A stretch of 64,000 nucleotides of DNA from Litoditis marina (GCA_964036275.1 OZ038433.1:51291902-51355901), one strand, 5' to 3'. Shown: positions 35,052 to 48,500, counted from the first letter of the stretch. Numbers and translations: made by a program. The notes: a model not told the origin generated them from the letters alone.

Positions 35052-38000
35052 ATGTGGGTTTTGGTGATCCTTCTGCCGTTAGTTAGCTCGCAGTTTACCT
35101 CGCAGACGTACCCGGACCCCCGTCTGGACCCCCTCTCGTGCCGCCTCGCCTTCCCATCTACCGTCTGCGACCCCTCCGCGGTACTAGCGGATGAGGAGCG
35201 AGGCAAACTCGTCAACAAAATTAACCAGGTACAACTTTTTCTTATCAACTTTTGTCTTCGTTCACCATATATATCACCATATATACTACAATACACGTTA
35301 ATATAGTATAATAAAGTCCTCAGGTACAACTATTTCTTCATAACCTTTCTCTCCGTTCACCCATTTGGAGTGCCACAAACTATGCATAAGTTAATATATA
35401 ATATAATACACGTTAATATAATATAATAAATAAACCAGGTACAACTTTTTCTCCTCAAGTTTTCTTTCCGTTTACCTATTTGTAGTGCCACATACCATGT
35501 GGAAGTCACGTGTTAAATTGCGAATAAATCTAACTCTAACCATACAAAAATCCTAGTGACACAACTATGCTTTGTTCAAAAAATAACCTAATAATTATCT
35601 AACATTGAATAAACTTCTACGAAAAACACTCAAAGTGAATGTGGCACTACAATGGGAGAATTTTCGAAAAACACACGCATTTTTCAATTTGGTGATTGTA
35701 ACCCAATCGGATAATTTGGAAAAACCCGACATAATATATGCTTTCCGTTTCTCTCGTTTCAACTGTTTTTTTTTGTTTATGAAAATCTTTTGTTGTGATT
35801 TGGCCATGTAACGACAGTCTTCTAGAAATTTGACGAACAAGTGAAAAGTAGCAGTATCATTCAATAGCTTGTTGCCCCTTATAAGCGGAATATGTCGTGT
35901 TTATGAGACACACTGTATTCGAAAATAGTTATATTGTTCTTTGTTCCAGTTGAAAGCAGTAACATCCTCTATCCGTAACACATCTCCTGCCTGCGCCCTG
36001 CAACCCGACAAGAACGTAGAGGTCAGTTGAATGTTTCGTTGAGATGGTATTAGAACAAATGACATTCTAGTTTATTACGGCGTGAATTGGTTTCTGAATG
36101 GTAATGCTTACGGATATCTTTAGTTGTAATATAAATTAATCTGTTGATGTTTCTCTGTTAGAATTTCCTTAGATCCCTTAAAGCGAAACCACAGTTCAAT
36201 ATCCGTACTAACACCTGAGAAAAACTGTTTCCATAGTGATAGAGGAAAGAACGCTATTTATTACGACACTAGGAAATTTAGAGTATCTGACTCAAAGTGC
36301 TAAGTAAAGTTGTCATGAAAAGTTATAAATTCCGTAGTTCCAGATTCAAGTGGCGGTAATAGACAAGATAGGCAACATCGCCGGAGCCCCAGCCGACATT
36401 GAGAAATTTGCGAATAACCTGAAGAGAAGATTCCAAAATTTCCAGGTTAATACCGATTTTCTTGACGAACTTTCCAACTTCACCTGATGATGCTCAGTTG
36501 ATCATGAACGGAGAAAATTTAACATTTCCCATATTTGAGCTCAAAACATAACACACAAGGATTTTCCTATTATGGTATTGTGTGTGTCCAACTTTTGATA
36601 ACGAAGTCGCATATAGTCGTTGCCAACTAAAAGGCGACAGGCTACGGTATATCTTACTTTCGCTGTGTACGCGCACAAATCTTCGATTCGAAAGCTTTCC
36701 GATTATATATTCTAATAGCTCGGCGGTCAGCCTCCTGCTAAGAATCTTTTGCTCGCAGGCTCGATTCCGGCGAGAGACAGAAATTTATAAATTTGGCACC
36801 CACTGTCCTTATACTTAACCTTTTTACCTTGAAAATGACTGTCAAATAGAGGCGATGAAACATTTTACTCGTTTAGGATATTGGAATGTGCGACACCTCG
36901 GTTTTGATCGTGAACTCGAGGCAGGATAGACAGGTATGTACATTTCGTTCTCTGCCGAAGCAATGCTGTTTCCCGAGTAGCTCATCAGAGATGCTCATGA
37001 ACTCAAAACCGAACTTATTACCATATTTCTCAAATAGTGAATATTTTATACAATTGTGATTGCCAAGTTGGCAGAAACTCTATTGCAGAGATAATTGAAA
37101 AATTACTTCGATCTAGCCCCGAGTGTAAGTCAACGTCCGTTCTGTTAGTAGAAAGTAGGTTCGAACAAAATGTTTTTCGTGAAGTAATCGATTCTAAGAA
37201 GCTTAGAGTATCTAGATGCTCCAATCACCAGCCGAGAATTTCGTAGTTGAGAATCAGCAAACTCAAGAAGACGTTTCATCATAGAAGTACAACATCTGTT
37301 GACAACTGATCGGGAACTAAACCTTCCAAGTCCAAGTCATATAATTCCAAGTCATATAATTTTTGATCAATTTTTTATAATTCATTCATGTGTTTCAAGG
37401 TGTTTACCGTCGCTGGACGAGATGCGAAAATCTCGAAAGAAAAGCTGAAGGAAGCGTTTGAGAGAAATATAGGTAATGGTTAAGTTTTGTTAAAAATCAT
37501 TCGTTCTCTATTCAGAACTCAGAACCCATTATCTATAACCTGTAGTGTTACTTTTGTTTGATTAGTTATCAGGATAAGATAGTTCGGATATCAACAACAT
37601 TTTTATGTTACTCACATTTTGCTAATTTCGTATTTGACAAAAATCCTGAAGCTCAATATCAACACGAAAGTTTTGAGCGCACTTTAAATAGAATGATTGA
37701 AACATTAGAGAAAGAGAGAGAGAGCAATCACTACTACATGTCATGATGACGATACAAACTGTGAAGATCGAGAAAACCGATAGACTTTGAACTTAGTTAC
37801 TATGTATTTACAAAAAAGAGTTAGACTAAAATTTAGAAGTACAGGTAACTTCAAAGCCGGGAACTATGCAAACGGACTAGAGGGAATGGTTGAGATCATT
37901 GTCGCAGCATACACTCAAGCTCATCTAGTCAAATCTGCTCAGCCGGCTCCAGTGGCAGGATTCGGAAATAAGTGAGTCCCATGTTTCAAAGAGTGCTCAT

Positions 38001-40455
38001 AAACGACGCAGAGCATACTAAATGGCTTTTCTCTACGAAGAAATTGATGTTATTGAGGGAGAGACGATTAAAAATAATTTCAGCAGTAAATAGAAGGGTA
38101 AACACCATTCTCACCATGTCCTAACTCAGTGTCATGGCAAAACTGGACAGCATAATTGAGACATTGAAACATTCAAATACTCTAACAGATGCGAATTGCT
38201 CATGAAATAGTACACATTTATGTTGTGAATGAAACAGTACACATTTATCTACCTAGTACACCAAACTTGGGCCATACTGTGATCTATAAATGCATCACAA
38301 GTCTCACGTTTAGTCTGAAACGCAAAAGTATCAAAGTGCAAACAGCGAATCATGAAGCAAACTAACAACATCACTTTTCATTGCTTTTCATAAGCTACAA
38401 AGTGAACGATTCAAACAAAGTTCATACAGAGTGTACAACTGAATGCTCGTGGTTATACGAATGAAAGTTCGTTCAGTATACCGTGTACGATTCAGCGTTT
38501 GTATAACGTGCGATTCGACGTTTGTTGTTCTCATTTCTCGTCTTTGCAGTTTCGTACCCACATCGGAAACAGGCTCGTTCCGTGCCGCTGGGCTCCGAAA
38601 CAGTGTGCAGCCGGCCAAGAACAACTTCGACACTACTTCGTCGCTGGAGACAATCGACAAAAATGATGAGGTTTGTTAGGGAAAATCATCCACTTTTTGA
38701 AAGTACTAGCAGTAGTATAAGTAAGACGTATGCAATTCCCAAGTGGAGAGCGTTTCAATGGAAGTTTTGGGTGAGACGTTACAGTTTCTCGAATAATAGT
38801 AGGCAGAATGTTTTGAAAGTGTTAGGAATGTTTTCAAATCAGTTTTGCTACATTACAACGCATTGAAACTTCGATGGGTTAATTTTCGGCGTTCACAATG
38901 ATCAGCTTCGAACGGAGCAACTGAGTAAACAAATTATCATGTAAACATGTCTAATGAGATCTAGATGTTGATACAACGCATTATATATTGATTGCAGGTA
39001 TGGGTGACCATAATGCAGCAGGCGCTAGCTCGATGCGGCCATGATACCAGCAACCTGCCAGCGCACGTGAGAGCAGTGGTTGAAGGTGCGACACTTGATT
39101 ACACTTTACGATTATGAGTATCTCTGAAATGTGTAAGGCATAGTGCATACAGATTTGCTGATAGTGAAAATAAACTTACAACTAACGACAAACCATTACC
39201 GGTGGTATAAGTTTTTATTAGAATAAACTTTCGAACAAAAATGTTTTTCGATTTTATAAATACTATACCAAGCTAAATGTTCTAATATATAGCTAAAAGT
39301 TGGAATATGAGAGAGTGGTGACATTTTTTATATTATTCGTACTCTGTGTTTCCGCTTTTTAGTGACAGTTTTTGATAGGGCTCATCCAACCCTGATGGTA
39401 ATTTCAGTTCAAATGAACACGACTATTTTTCAAAATCTTGGCATTATTCTCACTTCTTCTGTATTTATTGCGTAGATCAGAGGAATGAACTGAGAGACAC
39501 CTGCCGAGAGTCATATAAGCAACGCTTGCTACCTTCAAGTAAAGTAAAACGCCGCTTGTTGAATTCCCAATAGCAGTCCACGATATAAAACTCTCTGCAT
39601 CTTCATGTATATGAACCTTTTCAATGAACTGGGTAGTTGTACATTTACAAAGATTGGAAGAATTAAAACGGTTCCAATCATAAATTTTTAAATATTTGAA
39701 ATACGAATAACAACTCTAGAAATTTTTCTACACCTACCGATTTTGTCCTGAGATTACAATTTTCAAATAAGCTAAGATCCTCTACGATCAACAACTCCGG
39801 TTCTGTGATGTATTTTCTCAGCCTGTGCTAATTCTGAAAAAGTAAGGTGAAATTTTTAAAAAGTTAGGAGAAAAAATCAAACGCTTACCCAACATTCATA
39901 ATATGAAAGTATTCAGAAGCCATGTCTATCTCGCTGAAACTCATCTCTGACACTCGCTACAATTCGATAGAAGAAGAGGTGGAATCCAACAAGGATGTTA
40001 TCGGAATGAGAGACAGGTGAGTATTTGGGATGATGATATGCCGTATGCAAGTGTATCCCGGCTCTTAGTCTCAGAGCCCAAACCGCGTCTACTCGAACAC
40101 ACGATAGTGCTCTCCAAAATTGTACATTTCGTGTCGTACTATTGATACTCTATTTTTTACAATATTATACTCTACTTCGAACATTGAGATTATTGAGAAC
40201 CTATAAAATGTTTTCTTTATCAAATAATTTTGAAACACTGGAATGAGTTACGTTGCACGGTCATTTCAATCGCCACCCATGCAGCCTGTTACTCTCCTAC
40301 AAATATAATTAACTTTCAATGATAATTCCAGAGCATGGAAAACTGCGGAATCTGAGTTCATCCTCCCCATCTTCAACAAATATAAGAACACAGTTCTCAG
40401 TCACTCGAATCAACAATGTCCATCGGTTCAACTGAGAAAGACAGTGAAACATTGA
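35052..40455 (+). CDS. MOLO-1/TPM-domain secreted protein
   Basis: Exons: 35052-35228, 35950-36021, 36344-36445, 36877-36933, 37400-37472, 37845-37971, 38550-38670, 38998-39085, 39917-40016, 40332-40455; 347 codons including stop, all joins in phase. The ATG follows a ctattccag acceptor directly. Signal peptide MWVLVILLPLVSS. The next region (YPDPRLDPLSC, STVCDPSAVL, LADEERGKL) starts the TPM fold as in C. elegans MOLO-1, an auxiliary subunit of the levamisole-type acetylcholine receptor. The beta-strand IQVAVIDKI and the helix GNYANGLEGMVEIIVAAY fit the rest of the domain. A Ser/Thr-rich linker and a helical C-terminal extension follow. No C-terminal membrane helix is seen, unlike MOLO-1, so it may be soluble and extracellular. 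Receptor modulation is an inference. Confidence 0.8.
35222..35530 (+). repeat. Triplicated donor-site segment in intron 1
   Basis: The exon 1/intron boundary aaccag/gtacaactttttct is copied at about 35322 (cctcag/gtacaacta) and about 35437 (aaccag/gtacaactttttc). The following ~50 bases (ctttcygttcacc, gtgccaca) also repeat, separated by AT-rich taatataata runs. The last unit runs into a block shared with 22380-22450. Confidence 0.65.
36612..36805 (+). mobile_element. tRNA-core MITE, copy 3
   Basis: Starts atagtcgttgccaa and ends tttggcacccact. The internal A-box-like block is degraded (TAATAGCTCGGCGGTCAGC); the B box GGCTCGATTCC is intact. In intron 3 of the MOLO-1-like gene. Confidence 0.7.
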
Positions 40456-42502
40456 CATGATTGAAGTTTTTTCCGCAACCCCTATCTCTAGGATCATTTA
40501 GTTGTTATTCTGACAACATTTCATTTCATATCTTCATGTGTACTACCTATGTATTCATAACGGGTGTCATATAAATATATTATATATCGTTGATTATCTT
40601 TGATGTGTTGTTGTAATAATTGTCTCCGGAAGAAAAACGCAACAACTACGAAAATCGTATCTCAAAGTGAGTAGTAATTTTACTGGGAGATAAAACACCA
40701 CCAGGATGTTCAAAGAATTTGCCACTAGTTTACATTTGGTATAATTTGACATCAACACCCAAATTGAAGCACAAGTCGACCATGGGGCCCGTTTCTCTGC
40801 TTTCTTACAATCTCACTTTCTTACAAAAAATCTTACTTTCTTACAAAAATATCTTACTTTCTCACATAAAATCTTACTTTCTTACAAAAATCTTACTTTC
40901 TTACAAAAAATCTCACTTCCTTAAAAATAATCTGACTTTCTTAGAATCAGTCTCACTTTCTGTAATTAAACTCACTCTCTGACGAAAAATCTCACCCAAA
41001 ACATTAAAAAATATTGACCGTGGTGTGAAATTTTTATATTTTCCCATTCAACAGGACTACGTTTTTCATGAGATTCCACGTTTCCCGAATATCACTATTT
41101 CGGGAAATTTTTACTTTCGCCTCTTCCCCACCGTACTTTCACCCCCTCCCCATGTGCTCAAAATTGGTCCTCACGTAATTGGGAAGTAATCAAAACAACA
41201 TTTTGTACGATAAAATTAGCTTTGAAAAACGGTCAGAAAAAATGATTGGATATCACTGTATTTAGTGTTGGCCTTCATGTTCAGAGGGCCGGCTGCTTGT
41301 GGGCGCCGCGCCACCTAACACAGCTGAGTGCGATTCTGCAACAGTTTTGATTAGGCTGCCATGTAACTTTCATAAATGTAGGGGTGAAAGTCTAATGTTC
41401 CCCACTTATTTTAACCTGTTCAAATATATTCTCTTTTTTGAATTCATTGACCGCCAGTAAGCAGTCTATTAGCCAAAATGTTCAAAGTTGAAGCCATGCA
41501 AAGTCTTATATTTTGCCATTTGACATCAGACACCAAAAATATGAGCTTTTCATGTGATAAATGATCAACGAAGGACGGTTACTCGTGGATGGCCCTGGTT
41601 TCACTCCTCTGTTAACTGAATTTGAACAATAAGAGACTCCCAAGCACTATTTTAGTTCCAAGGAGAATGTAAAATAAGAAAGATAGAGTTTCGAAACGGA
41701 AACTAGGAAAAATTGGAAGTTTTCGAGAAGATAAGATTTTTTCGCGAACGCATGAATTTTTATGAGAAAGTAAGATTTTTTGTGAGAAAAAGAGATTTTC
41801 AGGGGAAAGTGAGTTTTTTTGTAAGAAAGTGAGTTTTTTTTGTAAGAAAGTAAGATTTTTTGTAAGAAAATAAGATTTTTTGTAAGAAAGTAAGATTTTT
41901 TGTAAGAAAGTAAGATTTTTTGTGAGAAAGTAAGATTCTTTTGTGAGAAAGTAAGATTGTTGGTAAGCAGAGAAACGGCACACCATGTCGTATACAGCAT
42001 ATATCAGTCATCTGTGTGTTTCACGGTCTCTTTATGAAGAGCTCCACATTTATTCCACAGTGATTTTCTCAGCCATTCATTTGCTCCACAGTTATTCCAT
42101 CAGCCATTCTTATTATTCCAACAGCCATCCTTAGACATTTCAAAAAGGCACAATGAAAGAAGATGTGTCGACGAAACTTTATGAGACACTTGATATTAAC
42201 AATAAAACACAATTCGAAAAACATATAATTGCTGGGATCTGAGCTCATTTGTCATACATATTTGAACTTAGAAAGAAAATGTAACAAAAAGAGCGATACT
42301 TATTTCAATTGAGTACACAGTACATACGAACTGAGCTGACTGCTCAAGAAACTGAAGGTCGGTTATAGATCTGGAGAAAATAAATTTCTCGTTTACGGAA
42401 ACTCGAGTAACATTTGAGTGTGGAACACTGATTAGGTCACGAAATACTGCAATCTACTATTGATTGTATCATTAGTAGACAAAACACCAAACTTTGTCCC
42501 GT
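40456..42502. other. Intergenic gap filled by a foldback element
   Basis: Separates two convergent genes. Apart from the element at 40781-41987 I see no exon. The shadow frames in both tandem arrays (repeated Leu-Thr-Phe-Leu) are repeat translations, not genes. Confidence 0.6.
40781..41987. mobile_element. Foldback element with tandem-repeat arms
   Basis: Both ends start inward with CATGG...CCGTTTCTCTGCTT. Next comes a tandem array of a ~20-bp unit, tcttactttcttacaaaaaa. There are about nine units at 40801-40985 and about eleven inverted units at 41735-41960. The ~750-bp centre is unique and has no ORF of note. Confidence 0.75.
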
Positions 42503-45500
42503 TTAGGCGAGCTGGTTGAGCATGTGTCGTTGGGCTAGAAGACGAGTGCAACCAGCCTTTTGTCTGAAAATTGAAGTAGTGTGGCCGAAGTGTGAATTCT
42601 TGAAGAGAGAAAAAGCCCGCAGCTAACCACATATTCTCGATGAAAAGTGCTAACCCGTGATTGTTATACAACGCGAATCCTCATTTACTTTAAAAGAACT
42701 GAACAGAATAGGAAGTTTCTCTAGTAAATGCCTTCTGTATCAGGAAGGATAGGGCTGTATTATATTTTTATACATTAGGTGAAACATATAAACGAGTACG
42801 TGAAAGGTGGGCGGAGCCAGTGGCTCACCTGTAGTGCGGGAGCACGCGGAACGGCTGTCCGTGGCCGGGTACAATCCAGTCGGCCATGCAGACGATCAGA
42901 TTGGCGTTCTGTCGCTTGATGGCCGCATCCCAGACACCCTCCTCGGACATGACGTCTTGCTGAAACATCCGAGTGCTCTTTAAGGGAAGGCAGAACAAAA
43001 ATAGCTAGCTTGTTCCAATTATGTGCTAGAGAGATAGAGATTTACTCATCGTACTTCTCTCCAAATATGTTTTTCAGTTAGCTTATATCAATTTAGCACA
43101 CACTATCAAAATGTTCAGAACTAATTTCCTGAGAATGTATATCAATTGTCTATAGCCAGATGTTAATCAAGTGTGTATAGCTTACACATGGAGAAGTAAT
43201 ATACGAGTTTTCGTACTGCCAAACGTTTGAATATACGATCCTCTAGACCTCGTTTTGTCATAAGAGTTCGATACTTTACTTTATATTCCATTATGATACA
43301 CAAATATTATACCTTTCATCAATGAACTAAATATGATTATATTTATTGTTATTCACCTTCTCGCTGACGAGTATCTCACTGGGAATGAGATCTCCGACCA
43401 CGGCCATAGTTCCGTATCCGGCTACGTTGTGGACCAGAACGGTCAGATCGTGCTGGGTATGACCGGGCGTCTTCCACACCTCAATGTTCTGCGACAATTT
43501 GCGGTACGGTCTCTGAAATATAGATCAGATGAAACATTTGTATGAAATAATAAACACATCAGCCACATGTTCGATACAAACGCATGTTAAATTAGTAGAA
43601 ATTCGGTTCAACATGAAACATATATGTATAAAAACAGTATACAAGTTATAAAGATAAGAAAAATCGGTAACCGTACATCCTTGAGTTCAGTCGGCGTGAC
43701 GTGACGTCCAATGTACTCCATGGAGTGGAATAGAATAGGTTTCTGAGCGAAGAAGTTCATGTTGCCCATGTGACCCGGATGGCCATGGGTGATGACTACA
43801 CTATTGATTTGGTCCAATGTTACTCCCTCTTTTGAGAGACCTGAAAAACATTCGGATGCGTTTGTAGTCGCCAACACATTAACGTGGTACTACACCACCA
43901 CTCGAATGTTCTGTGGATTCCGAACGTTCCTTTAAAGTGTTTAAATGTTTCGCACACCACAACGAGTTCACGACATTCAGATCTACCTGCCCTCGCTCTA
44001 CATAAACGTAGTGTAGAGCCGATTGTTTTTCTGTTCAGCTTTCCACGTTTTGTTGAACAGTTCCGTGATTTCTTTGTTTCGAATTTCGGTGAAACAGTAC
44101 CAAAGTAGAACGAACATCCAGATCTGAGCCATTGTCAGACCAGCGGAAACTGATGCTAGGAATAAAGCGCCCATTTCTAGAAAAACGCCTCGATAATGTT
44201 GGGTGGGGTCTAGGAAATTAAGATGGTTCTACCTCAGAAAGATGTTTCTTTGTAGATTGTCTTAAAGTTAACTGAAATCGACTATTCAATACAGCGCTTA
44301 TCGTGCGACTCTCGAGAGTAAATCCTTCTACGGTCATTTTTTCCTTCCTTCTCTTGCATAAAGTTAACCTCTATGATTAAACGACCATAGGTGTTAATGA
44401 AATATGCTGCTATTGCTCAGTGCAACAAAACAAAATCGCTTCAATACTTCAGTCATAACTAAAGAGTGGAACATTCGAACGAGTTAATTTTTTCGGGGTT
44501 GTACCCAAGAGGAAAGTTATGGAAAAATGCATGTATCAACGATTATATGCGAAACATTGTGGTAAAAAGGATACAAAAAGATTGCTCGTCGGTTTGTCTG
44601 GTTATGTTCTATAATTTTTTTTTGGATTCGGAAGCATTGCTTTTCCAATCGATCAAGTGTTTCAGAAATATAAATTATGAATCGGTTGATTGTTATACCT
44701 ATGGCAGCCTTGTGGTCGTAGTAGTCTGCGTTGAAGCCTTTCGCAATAATATTCCCAATCGCGTAGGAATCAGTAGTGATAAAATACACCAGCACCACGG
44801 TGAGAATAGCGCAAAGGATTACGGTAGTGATTTTGAGGACTAGTTTAGGTACGATCCAGGTGGAAATCTCCTTGGCAAAGCCATACCAGCTAGCGAGAAT
44901 ACAAAGAATGTGCAGACCATATATAACCCCCACGCAACTCACGGCCGATGTTGCGAATAGATTGAACCTGTGAATAATTCTTCAAGCTACTTGTTGTATA
45001 GGAATCGAATGGAATCGTAAGTGATCATAATCAGTTTTGCCATTTAACAAGACGTCATTTGGATCACATAAACACTTATCAGATAATTCCTCCCTAGTAT
45101 ATTTATAGTTAACCCGTTAACAAAAGATGGCATGAGCGAATCAAATCGAATGGCTCACTTCCTTTAAATTAGTCCTGTGAAACCTATGAACGCAGTAAAA
45201 TTTGACAACGGGAAAACCAAAGTTATCAGTACTGAATATTTCATGTCTCCACGGAACATTAACGTAATTCTAGTTAACAACTACACACAACATCGAGAAG
45301 CTCACCCGTACTCTCTGAGTATTTGCACTGTTTTTACAAAAGTAACCGTGAGGAAGGCGGTGTCGAAAAGTCCAATTATGGCCCCGATGGTACGAGATCG
45401 TTTTCCCACACAAAAATCACACTTGTTCAGATCCAAATCATCGACGTCCATTCGCATTACAATATATTTAAAGTACCTGACTTTTCATTCATGTTGTAGT

Positions 45501-48500
45501 ATTGCTAGATCTGAGTTATCAAAACTTGGGAGGAAAAGTACGCCAATGAATCTATGAAAGTGATGAAAGCAATAGTAGCGTGTGATACGCGTAATATAGA
45601 TATAAAATAGACTCTTCAAGTGAAATTGTTCTCAAAAATGGCCAGAAACGAAAATTAGGGATAATAGGGGATTAGTCTAGGCTCCATCAGGATCACAATT
45701 GCATTGAAAAGTAGTAAACATTGACGTTCGTTCGATATTTTCATCTCGTAAGAAGTAAGTTGAATGTAAAACTAGAATGAAGAAAAGACAAAAACTTTTG
45801 AACGTTGCTGGAATGTTTCAAGAGGTAAGTTTGTCGGCGACGAGGGGTTGCAATTGAATTTCCTATGTTATTGGCGAATAAATTGGGAATGGCGGGCGGG
45901 GAGGAAAAACTGATTGCTCTTCACATAATGGAGTTCTAGACCCTTCAGTCTAATGTTGACAAAAAAGGTCAGGAAGATTGAAAAGTTGGTTTTTATAAAT
46001 TAATCAGTGCTGTTGAAGTTAAAGAAACAATAGAACTTCTTTTGAAATGTTTTTCAACATTTCAAAAGAAGTACTATTGTTTCTTTTTTGTTTTCCAATA
46101 TTTCAAAAGAAGTACTATTATGCTTTGTTCTGGTTCAGTAGTGTTTTTTCTTGTGTAATTCCGTCTTTCACTGTGTAATAATTCGGATGAAATTTTTTTG
46201 CAAGTTCATATGTAAGTGTTCGAGTTATCCATGTCTCAATTCAATACTTTCCCAGAAATTGAACACCCTCTAATAGTTTGAGTAGTGAATCGATCGGAAC
46301 GGAACGTGTAGTTACAGTAACGTGACTGAACATTCGACTAGCAGTACATCTGAATCTTGTCTGTCATCTCTTTATCTCTCGGTACATTTTATGAAAATTG
46401 AAAAGTGGAGACTGACTGTGTAGGAGTCTTTCGGTGTCACTGGAGGCGCCGGTGTCCACCAGTACAATGAATCCATTGTCGTTGACCAGGGAAATTGCTC
46501 CAACCGCCTCAGCCTGTCCGTCCTGGAAATATTTTTCATATTGTATTTTACAGTCACGTGAAACGTGGAAACGCGTCATAACTCGAGAAATAGTGATGTG
46601 AATGGTTCCATACGGAGTTGTTAAAAAATGTGTCAGTACACGTTCGGGAATGCTGGTAAAGATGTTAACATTGCAACATTGTATTCTTACTTCACTCTCA
46701 TGTTTCATACTAGTTTTAAACACCTCGAAATTCTAAGAGAGCATTGGGTGTTTGCATTATAAAAAACTAATTTGATGCTACGAACACAACCTGACCATGA
46801 AAGTTTTATTGCTGTACTAGTTCACTCCTGCGTTTTATATTTAATGCAAAAAACGTGATCACCGCTGCAGGTAAGTTTTGCACTACAAATGACAAAAATA
46901 CTACCATAATCAAGTACTGCTCAAGAACATATGAACAAGGCCTACCACGAGCAAACTAGAATATGTGTTTTGTCATCTTCCTGAGTACGTATGCGAAATG
47001 TTCTGGATGCGAAATGTTCAATATGTCGGGATCTTCTAGCATACGTACTCTGAAATCTCAAATGAACTTCAAGTGCTATCTGAAATTCACACCTTCAATG
47101 GTCGAATGCTTCCCGCCTGCAGCACGCTAACGTTGACCACGTTTCGGGGAGCTGTGGTGGAGGTCCAAAGACGCGCCCATGGGTTCGCTTTCGAAGTGGT
47201 GGTAGGAGCGACGGTCGTGGTGGTAGTTCTAAACGTATTCATGGTATATGCGTTCACTTCCCGAGTAACGTTTATTAACTGTAATTATGTCATAGGTTTT
47301 CAAAGAAGCACATTTTGAAGGAAATTCTTTGTCTTCGTTCTTCACCCCAATTACCCCTTGCCAAGTAGGGGAATTGATGGAAATTTGAGTGTTATCCAAG
47401 TGTCACATTTCATACCTGAGATTTTTCTCTCTCACCAAATCTTTAATTTTTTAACTTTTCCATTTCAGAACCACCGCTGATCATACGTTACTGAATAAAT
47501 TAAATTCGTTCAGTTTTCGTTGTCTAAATAAGCATGGCGATCATGGAGATCACTTACGTGGTGGTAACTTCTTGGGTGGTCGTTGTTGGGGGCGTGGCTT
47601 CGGCGGTCGATGGGGTTATGCGGTTGTATACGGTAGGCCAAGTGGTTCTGGAACGAAGAAATTTTAAATCACAACAACAAATAGTTTGACATTATGAAAT
47701 AGATTCACAACATTCAAACAAATTATTTTTATTTTTTTACTTATGTACAAACATATATGCCAATGTAAACCGTAAAGTTACTGTGGTGTGTAAATGCTTA
47801 GTTTGAGTCTTTCTCTTTGGCATTCAAAAGGGGTTGGTTCCAATGATCATTCTAAATCACGTTTACAGCATTCAAAGACACTTCGAATTTGGAAAAAAAA
47901 ACTATTTGAAAAGAACTCTCATATATAAAGTAAATGATTGATTCTGTTTTCGAACCCTTGAATGTTTCACACACCTGTCCTTGATGTACCAGGGAGCTTT
48001 TTTGGTGCTTCCTCTCAGCTCATTCCACTTGGGGGGAGATTGGGTGGGTGTAACTGTATTCCAGTTGAACGGCGGCCGAACCGATGAGGCACGAACTGCA
48101 AACAAAACTCCGATTGCAATGATTGAAACATTCCAACGCAGTACTTATAAAGGTGCGGGAAACTTTCAAAGGAGTGTAAAGTGCAACCGTTCGTTTGGCT
48201 TTTTTTGGTCAGCGAAAACTAACAAAGGAAGGAAGACTTTTTGTTTCAAGCTGTGATGCGGTATCATCAAAACAACACTTAAATTCTGAAAGTACAGAAA
48301 AACGACAGACTTTTCGTTTATTTTCAGCGATTTCATTTGGAATGTTCAAAATCACACACAAGTTCGATATATTTTTGTAAATTTGAGCTTAGAATGCTTT
48401 TCGGAAACATCCATTCAAATAACGCGAGGAATTTTGAAATGTCCCCACTATCTCGAGAAAACACTTACTCTGGGGTCTATTGGGCATCGGACCACCACGG

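Noticed and set aside
40801..40985. CRISPR-like direct repeats
   Set aside because: The units are contiguous tandem repeats with no unique spacers, in a eukaryotic genome.
41612..42011. Overlapping minus-strand frames rich in Leu-Thr-Phe-Leu
   Set aside because: They are translations of the tandem 20-mer array in the foldback element arm; the frames repeat with the unit and have no independent support.
44466..44843. 125-codon plus-strand frame
   Set aside because: It is the antisense shadow of exon 2 of the four-TM gene, whose three exons join in phase on the minus strand.
46021..46087. microRNA precursor
   Set aside because: The loop is only about three bases and the stem is almost perfect and AT-rich; this does not fit a normal pre-miRNA.
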